From Macrostomum hystrix (lineage: Eukaryota; Platyhelminthes; Macrostomidae): 64,000 bases of DNA. Position 1 is the first letter of the stretch; each line of letters begins with the position of its first letter. A program made the translations under genes and the position numbers. The stretch is taken from the NCBI GenBank assembly GCA_950097015.1, contig CATNEN010000026.1, positions 1,468,001 through 1,532,000 of the forward strand. The letters run 5' to 3'. This document shows, piece by piece, positions 57,401 to 64,000 of this stretch. A model generated the notes under the pieces. It ran no database searches and was not told the origin of the DNA. It saw only the letters and a list, made by a program, of their open reading frames with translations.

Positions 57401-60400
57401 GAGTCAGGCAAGAATATATATATGTATATGCTTGTACTCCACGCTAAGCTTCGAGTCACATCTGCAAGTCTGGGAGTGAGTAGAATAACTAACCTACTCC
57501 GTGGGCTAGGCTGTGTTGCATTAACTTAAGACCTGTGTGTTGTAGTTTTTTTCATCACTACTTTAGGAGTAAGTGTATCGATAGATGGCATCTTTACCTT
57601 TCTCTGTGTATAACTGTTAGATACATATAATCTTTGTTCTGACTGCTTTTCCTCTTCCTCCGCTTTTGTTCCGTTCCTTCGCTTTTCTTGTCTGTCTGAT
57701 TCTGTCTTGTCTGTCTGATTCTGTCTGATTCTGTCTTGTCTGTCTGACTCTGTCTTGTCTGTCTGATTCTGTCTTGTCTGTCTGACTCTGTCTTGTCTGT
57801 CTGACTCTGTCTTGTCTGTCTGATTCTGTCTGATTCTGTCTGATTCTGTCTGATTCTGTCTTGTCTGTCTGATTCTGTCTTGTCTGTCTGATTCTGTCTG
57901 ATTCTGTCTGATTCTGTCTTGTCTGTCTGATTCTGTCTGATTCTGTCTGATTCTGTCTGATTCTGTCTGATTCTGTCTGATTCTGTCTTGTCTGTCTGAT
58001 TCTGTCTGATTCTGTCTGATTCTGTCTGATTCTGTCTTGTCTGTCTGATTCTGTCTTGTCTGTCTGATTCTGTCTGATTCTGTCTGATTCTGTCTGATTC
58101 TGTCTGATTCTGTCTGATTCTGTCTGATTCTGTCTGATTCTGTCTTGTCTGTCTGATTCTGTCTTGTCTGTCTGATTCTGTCTGATTCTGTCTGATTCTG
58201 TCTGATTCTGTCTGATTCTGTCTGATTCTGTCTGATTCTGTCTTGTCTGTCTGATACTGTCTTGTCTGTCTGATTCTGTCTTGTCTGTCTGATTCTGTCT
58301 GATTCTGTCTGATTCTGTCTGATTCTGTCTGATTCTGTCTGATTCTGTCTTGTCTGTCTGATTCTGTCTGATTCTGTCTGATTCTGTCTGATTCTGTCTG
58401 ATTCTGTCTGATTCTGTCTGATTCTGTCTTGTCTGTCTGATTCTGTCTTGTCTGTCTGCCGCCAAGACTGTCTTTCCACCGCTTCTTCCCAACTTCAGTA
58501 TAAGATTTTTCATCGATTTCCTGTTGTCTGGTTGCCTGTAATTAGAAAACGAGCTTCATCAAGTCTTGTTATACTGAGCAGCCGTTCGGAGAAAGTGTTG
58601 TCACTTCACTTGTCCTTGAGTTTGCTCAATCTTGTTAGTTTTAAACCCACACCATACCAGTGAGATCTGCTGTTGCTGTTGCTGCAAAAGCGTTTTCTTA
58701 CTCAAATAGACAGCGCTTTTCAATTGAGTTTTCCTGTTTTTTCTTTACTATCGGAAAATGATCTAATCGATTTTGAGTTCACTTTCAGTTGAGAGTATCA
58801 TTCGATTTGTCAGACACTTCGTCTCAGATGATCTTTGTAGATGCTCAGATAGCTGTCTGGTCTAAACTGTGTCTAGAGTGCTGCTTGGATACAATGCTAG
58901 GTTTTTGAAAGTTAATTAGGGATTTCCATGAGTTTAATATAGATTTCCATCAGTTCAACATAGATTTCCATCAGTTTAATTGAGTTTTCCATCAGCCAAA
59001 TATGAATTTCCATCAGTTAAGTATGGATTTCGATCAGGCAAATATGGATTTCCATCAGTTCAATAATGATTTCCATCAGTTCAATAATGATTTCCATCAG
59101 TTCCATATAGATTTCCATCAGTTCAATATACTCGTAGATTTCCATCAGTTCAATATACTCGTAGATTTCCATCAGTTCAATATACTCGTAGATTTCCATC
59201 AGTTCAATATACTCGTAGATTTCCATCAGTTCAATATACTCGTAGATTTTCATCAGTTCAATTTAGATTTCCATCAGGCCAACATGAATTTCCATCAGTT
59301 CAATTTGGATTTCCATCAGTCCAATATGAATTTCCATCAGTTCAATTTGGATTTCTATCAGTCCATTATGAATTACCATCAGTTCAGTATAGATTTCCAT
59401 CAGTTCAGTATAGATTTCCATCAGTTCAATATGGATTTCAATCAGTCCAATATGGATTTCCATCAGTCCAATATGAATTTCCATCAGTCCAATATGAATT
59501 TCCATCAGTCCAATATGAATTTCCATCAGTCCAATATGAATTTCCATCAGTTCAATATGGATTTCCATCAGTCCAATATGAATTTCCATCAGTCCAATAT
59601 GAATTTACATCAGTCCAATATGAATTTCCATCAGTTCAATATGGATTTCCATCAGTCCAATATGAATTTCCATCAGTCCAATATGAATTTCCATCAGTCC
59701 AATATGGATTTCCATCAGTTCAATTTAGATTTCCATCAGTTTAATTTGGATTTCCATCAGTTCAATTTGGATTTCCATCAGGCCAATATGAATTTCCATC
59801 AGTTCAATTTGGATTTCCATCAGGCCAATATGGATTTCCATCAATTCAATATAGATTTCCATTAGTTTAATTTAGTTTTCCATCCGTCCAATTTGAAATT
59901 CCATCAGTTCAGTATAGATTTCCATAAGTTGAATATATATTTCCATCAGTTCAATTTAGTTTTCAATCAGCTTAATATGAATTTCCATCAGTTTAAATAT
60001 GGATTTCCATCAAGCCAATATGGATTTCCATCATGCCAAATCGTATTTTATTAGGATATTAATGTATTTCCTAATGTATTAGGCCAATCTGGGTTTCATT
60101 AGCTCAACACGGGTTTGTCGAGTATTAGTTCTCTCAGGGGAGTATATGATAAGCAGTTTTATGAGACACAGCGCAGATTTAAGCTGGCATTAGTATCTGT
60201 TCCTGGTATCATAGTTAAAAGCGTTAATTATACGAATCCAATGTCTACCGCTCACTCCTAACTCAATCCGCTTGCCTTACTATCTCTAGCTGGCTCCAAT
60301 GCTGTATAAAAACTCTATTTGGTAGTCTGGACACGGCACAGAGAATTGTGTCCCAGATTCACATATCCCTTCCGCCTGGCTGGGCCGGTGGACCGGGCGG

Positions 60401-61679
60401 GCGCGCATGACGTTGCCCATAGCAACGAACCCACGCGAACTCACCCTATTTTCTCCATGTCTCATGTCGGAGTGCCTTGCTCTGCTCTCGGAGGCAATGA
60501 GTCACGAATGCGCCGTAGTGATGTCCACTGGCGTGCGTGTAATTATAGATTGATTTTTGGGCTGCTCGCTTTAAATTTAGTAACTAGTACTGGCCTGTTA
60601 CGCAATAACCTCATTGGCTCTCTGCTCTTATAGGCGAATAAGGAATTATTTTTAGGGATCTATGCAACTGCAACTGTCTAAGGGTCTGCCTGTGCGATCC
60701 TCTTAGAGCTAGACTATATAAATCTTCATTCTAACCGGAGCCACCCTCGCTGCCACAGCCACCCCACTCCTTCATCTACCCACCCTCACTGCCCAGTGCC
60801 CAACCACCTCACTCCTTAATTCTAACCTTGCCTCACTGCCACAGCCACCCCACTCCTACGTTCTACCCACCCCCACTGCTGCAGCTACTCCACTCCTTCA
60901 TTCTACTGACCCTCACTGCCGCAGCCACCCCACTCCTTCATTCTACTGCCCCTCACTGTTACTGCCACCCCACTCCTTTATTCTACCAACCCCTCACTGT
61001 TACTGCCACCCACTCCTTCGTTCAACCCACCCCCACTGCTGAAGCCACCCCACTCCTTCATTCTACCCACTGCTCACTGCCACTGCCACCCACTCCTTTA
61101 TTCTACCCACCCTCACTGCTGCAGCCACCCCACTCCTTTATCCTACCCACCCCTCAATGCCGCAGCCACCCCTCACTCCTTTATTCCACCCACCCCACTC
61201 CCTAATTAATCTGCAGGCTCGAGTGCCCGGCCAAGAGCTGTTCAACGCGGTTGTTAAAAAGCTAAAACTACTAGAAGTAGACTACTTCGATTTGGAGTTT
61301 CTGTCCCGCGACGGTCGTCAGGTATGTTTTCAGTTTGTTTTAATATAGATAAATTTTGTCAATAATAGAATATAAAAAAACGGATTTCAGTCCTGGTTGG
61401 AGCACGAGAAGACTTTGCCGAAGCAGTGCCCCTCATCGACCGAGTTAATTTTCTACTTTTCTGTGAAATTTTATCCGCCAGATCCTCACCTGTTAGAGGA
61501 CGAATTTACAAGGTTAGTGACTTTGAATTTGAATTTGATTATGCGACTGGCTGATTGACAGCACCGTGCGCACTCCCACAGGTTTCTATTCGCTCTGCAA
61601 ATCAAGCGTGACCTATTAAACGGCCTGCTACCTTGCAGCGAGAACACGCTGGCTCTGCTGGCTTCCTATTTAGTTCAAG
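51463..61679 (+). CDS. FERM-domain protein, FARP-like (first four coding exons)
   Basis: Exons 51463-51573, 61217-61321, 61391-61512 and 61582-61679 join in phase. Residues 1-21 are a Ser/Pro-rich lead. The FERM F1 lobe follows: VKVVLLDDTVNSFQVP, ARVPGQELFNAV, VDYFDLEFLSRDGRQ. F2 begins with KFYPPDPHLLEDEFTRFLFALQIKRDLL and SENTLALLASYLVQ. FERM domains link membrane proteins or phosphoinositides to the cortex. The PPT-S...LDDT...FxVPxRxPG pattern most resembles FARP1/2 (FERM plus RhoGEF), but the distinguishing C-terminal domains are outside the window, so FRMD-type proteins remain possible. Exon 4 ends in a split codon; no further exon was found before 64000. Intron 1 is 9.6 kb and largely minisatellite. 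Confidence 0.88.
51600..53262. repeat. 34-bp minisatellite, about 49 copies
   Basis: Unit TGATGGATTTGGTGTTCTCA plus GAATGTCACATGAG, starting only ~25 bp after the exon 1 donor at 51574. The right third is the most homogeneous. Confidence 0.96.
53555..54300. repeat. 23-bp minisatellite
   Basis: About 32 copies of GTGACAAGTGAGAAATAGAC plus TGG with scattered substitutions. Confidence 0.95.
54715..54990 (-). mobile_element. tRNA-derived SINE (second family)
   Basis: On the minus strand box A TAGCCAAGAGG matches the consensus exactly, and box B GTTCGATTC follows ~45 nt later. The body includes a conserved-looking GGACACTTAACTCTGC and AGCTGGGGTAAATTGAGAGT. A short related piece may lie at 62890-62925. 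Confidence 0.75.
54991..55536. other. FERM-gene intron 1 sequence
   Basis: No feature recognised apart from CT-rich stretches. Confidence 0.35.
55537..55865. repeat. 21-bp minisatellite
   Basis: About 15 copies of GCAGCTGAATCTTTAGATTT plus G, with GGATCTG variants. In-frame open reading frames on both strands come from the period of 21. Confidence 0.94.
55866..56632. other. FERM-gene intron 1 sequence
   Basis: No exon or repeat recognised. Confidence 0.35.
56633..57076. repeat. 29-bp minisatellite
   Basis: About 15 copies of GATGGGATTGGAGCTGATGG plus GGAAGAAGG. Some units are shortened to GGGAAG. Confidence 0.94.
57077..57684. other. FERM-gene intron 1 sequence
   Basis: No exon or repeat recognised; a short TA-rich (TATA)n stretch lies near 57415-57432. 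Confidence 0.35.
57685..58460. repeat. 10-bp satellite with 19-bp longer unit
   Basis: GTCTGATTCT in runs, interspersed with GTCTTGTCTGTCTGATTCT. The pattern of run lengths is itself partly repeated. Confidence 0.95.
58920..60045. repeat. 21-bp minisatellite with a 27-bp subfamily
   Basis: Unit TTTCCATCAGTTCAATATGG plus A. Five units near 59122-59250 carry an extra ACTCGT, making 27 bp. The 287-codon plus-strand frame comes from periods divisible by 3. Confidence 0.95.
60046..60740. other. intron 1 sequence with a GC-rich patch
   Basis: TATAAAA at about 60305, then a GC-rich segment at about 60380-60440 that contains an X-box-like site (60412-60426). No coding exon is supported. Confidence 0.4.
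60412..60426. promoter_or_regulatory. RFX X-box-like palindrome
   Basis: GTTGCCCATAGCAAC fits the X-box half-site arrangement GTTGCC-N3-AGCAAC. RFX factors bind such sites at many ciliary gene promoters. It lies in a local GC-rich patch of intron 1; function is inference. Confidence 0.35.
60745..61205. repeat. ~40-bp pyrimidine-rich minisatellite before exon 2
   Basis: About 11 diverged copies of a CCACCCCACTCCTTCATTCT-containing unit. It ends 11 bp before the exon 2 acceptor and so supplies its polypyrimidine tract. Confidence 0.9.
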
Positions 61680-61764
61680 GTGAGTAGATCGTGGTTTAAT
61701 GCGGGGATTATAAATAAGTAATAATAGGCGGATCATCGGATCAATACGGGGATTAGCAGCGGGT

Positions 61765-62830
61765 AAATATATGGACTATCAGTGGGTAATATCTGGATTA
61801 TCAGTGGGTCAATATCTGGATTATCAGTGGGTCAATATCTGGATTATCAGGGTCAATATATGGATTATCAGGGTCAATATATGGACTATCAGTGGGTCAA
61901 CGTATGGATTATCAGTGGGTCAATATCTGGTTTATCAGTGGGTCAATATATGGATTATCAGTGGGTCAATATCTGGATTATCAGGGTCAAAATATGGATT
62001 ATCAGGGTCAATATATAGATTATCAGTGGGTCAATATATGGACTATCAGTGGGTCAATATCTGGATTATCAGTGGGTCAATATATGGATTATCAGGGTCA
62101 AAATATGGATTATCAGGGTCAATATCTGGATTATCAGGGTCAATATATGGATTATCAGTGGGTCAATATATGGACTATCAGTGGGTAATATCTGGATTAT
62201 CAGTGGGTCAATATATGGATTATCAGGGTCAAAATATGGATTATCAGGGTCAAAATATGGATTATCAGGGTCAATATATAGATTATCAGTGGGTCAATAT
62301 ATGGACTATCAGTGGGTCAATATCTGGATAATCCGTGGGTCAATATATGCATTATCAGTGTGTCAATATATGGATTATCAGTGGGCCAATATCTGGATTA
62401 TCAGTGGGTCAACGTATGGATTATCAGTGGGTCAATATCTGGTTTATCAGTGGGTCAATATATGGATTATCAGTGGGTCAATATGTAGATTATCAGTGTA
62501 TCAACATATGGATTATCAGTGGATCAATGTCTGGATTATCAGTGGGTCAATATCTGGTTTATCAGTGGGTCAATATATGGATTATCAGTGGGTCAATATG
62601 TAGATTCTCAGTGTATTAACATATGGATTATCAGTGGATCAATGTCTGGATTATCAGTGGGTCAACGTATGGATTATCAGTGGGTTAATATATGGATTAT
62701 CAGTGGGTCAATATATGGATTATCAGGGTCAATATATGGATTATCAGTGTGTCAATATATGGATTATCAGTGGGTCAATATATGGATTATCAGGGTCAAT
62801 ATATGGATTATCAGTGGGTCAATATCTGAC
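61765..62830. repeat. 23-bp minisatellite with shorter variants
   Basis: Unit GGATTATCAGTGGGTCAATA plus TAT, mixed with shorter GGATTATCAGGGTCAATATA units. A block near 61900-61960 recurs near 62410-62470. Confidence 0.95.
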
Positions 62831-63399
62831 CCATTGATATGGATATGGGCACCAGCATTAGCAGGGTAATTGAGTGTCTCCCAAGTCCAGGGACTGAACA
62901 GCCGTACGCAGCCTTCAGCTGCGGCTGTCGGCTGCACATCTGGCCCAAATTTAGGCAGGTGTGGTCAACTATTATTATTTTTATTATTATTATTAATATT
63001 ATTATTATTATTAGTACAATGGTTGATCAATACGGGATTGCCAGTGGGTCGATTCGGACATCGCTAAAAGGTCAGTCTCGATTTTATCCCATGACGCATT
63101 GACAGAAAGGATCTTAATTCTATTTAAATCCTAAACTCTTTCTCAATTTCCTGCCCAGATCCAAATGGGACTGTCAAATCTCGGGAATTGGCTGTTTTTG
63201 CGTCTCTGTCTCCATGTCATGTTATGTTTTGCTTGATCGGTTCAAATCTAGTCTAGTTAGTCACGCAAAGTGCTGCATAATCCTTTATATCTTTACTCAG
63301 TTGTATTTAAGCTTTGTTTAATGCTTGCACCGCTAATGATTCTGGTATAGGTCAGTTACAGGTAGGCGAGATCAAGTAGATTAAAAAAAGTAGGTAAGT
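62831..63399. other. intron 4 sequence with ATT microsatellite
   Basis: An (ATT)n tract at about 62970-63012 and a short SINE-like piece at 62890-62925. No further FERM exon was recognised. Confidence 0.45.
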
Positions 63400-64000
63400 A
63401 GCAGGTAGTCATGGGTGGGTCAGGAACAGGTAGTCATGGTTATGTCAGGAACAGGTAGTCTTGGTTAGGTCAGGAACCGGTAGTTTTGGTTAGGTCAGGA
63501 ACAGGTAGTCTTGGTTAGGTCAGGAACCGGTAGTTTTGGTTAGGTCAGGAACAGGTAGTTTTTGGTTAGGTCAGGGACAGGTAGTTTTGGTTAGGTCAGG
63601 GACAGGTAGTTTTGGTTAGGTCAGGAACAGGTAGTTTTGGTTAGATCTGGAACAGGTAGTTTTGGTTAGGTCAGGAACAGATAGTTTAGGTTAGGTAAGG
63701 AACAGGTAGTTTTGGTTAGGTCTGGAACCGGTAGTTTTGGTTAGGTCAGGAACAGGTAGTCTTGGCTAGGTCAGGAACAGGTAGTCATGGTTATGTCAGG
63801 AACAGGTAGTCTTGGTTAGGTCAGGAACAGGTAGTCATGGTTATGTCAGGAACAGGTAGTCTTGGTTAGGTCAGGAACCGGTAGTTTTGGTTAGGTCAGG
63901 AACAGGTAGTCTTGGTTAGGTCAGGAACCGGTAGTTTTGGTTAGGTCAGGAACAGGTAGTTTTGGTTAGGTCAGGGACAGGTAGTTTTGGTTAGGTCAGG
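63400..64000. repeat. 25-bp minisatellite running off the window
   Basis: Unit GGTCAGGAACAGGTAGTTTT plus GGTTA with CTTGG and CATGG variants, about 24 copies to the end. Confidence 0.94.

Noticed and set aside
57526-58513. Arg-Gln-Asn repeat protein on the minus strand
   Set aside because: Frame produced by the 10-bp satellite.
59002-59865. 287-codon frame with FHQ repeats
   Set aside because: 21-bp and 27-bp satellite units. No unique sequence at either end.
63400-64000. Telomeric repeat because of recurring GGTTAGG
   Set aside because: The period is 25 bp and the remaining unit is not telomeric.

Overview
This is metazoan nuclear DNA, probably from an invertebrate. Host genes are split by GT-AG introns, have GC-rich exons in AT-richer surroundings, and encode a TGA-read selenoprotein, a Golgi N-glycosyltransferase and a FERM-domain protein. 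There is no sign of operons or bacterial genes. I could not place the species.

Host genes from left to right: SELENOT (+, 4870-12800, three exons, in-frame TGA for selenocysteine); MRPS11 (+, 15430-16186, two exons); MGAT1 (+, 18220-20008, three exons); an unrecognised single-pass membrane protein (+, about 23776-25061, at least two exons); a possible small membrane protein (+, 26300-26620); an unrecognised basic Cys-containing protein (-, 33854-31821, two exons); a single-exon protein with USP4/15-type DUSP and ubiquitin-like domains but no protease core (-, 37352-35910); and the first four coding exons of a FARP-like FERM protein (+, 51463-61679) that runs off the right edge.

Mobile DNA is abundant and well delimited. 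A 4.3-kb LTR element with two 457-bp LTRs that look identical by eye (437-4750) keeps gag and protease but has no reverse transcriptase or integrase; it lies 119 bp upstream of the SELENOT start codon. A decayed Helitron (minus strand, about 10.9-7.4 kb) fills SELENOT intron 1. An 8.25-kb foldback element (38917-47163) has 9-bp target duplications, ~1.46-kb inverted arms that each end in the same minisatellite, and an interior holding a USP catalytic-domain exon and two TA-flanked MITEs. A hAT-type MITE (47989-48776) contains a second MITE that contains a 69-bp hairpin element, with flanking duplications still visible at each level. A hAT MITE at 34367-35606 is almost entirely minisatellite. 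A broken non-LTR retrotransposon (48791-50012) and tRNA-derived SINEs complete the set.

About one third of the window (roughly 21 kb by my count) is minisatellite DNA: about 25 separate arrays with units of 10-53 bp, mostly a different unit at each locus. They fill introns (one at least splits a codon inside a membrane helix), intergenic gaps and transposon interiors. Most very long open reading frames in the window are products of these arrays and are not genes.
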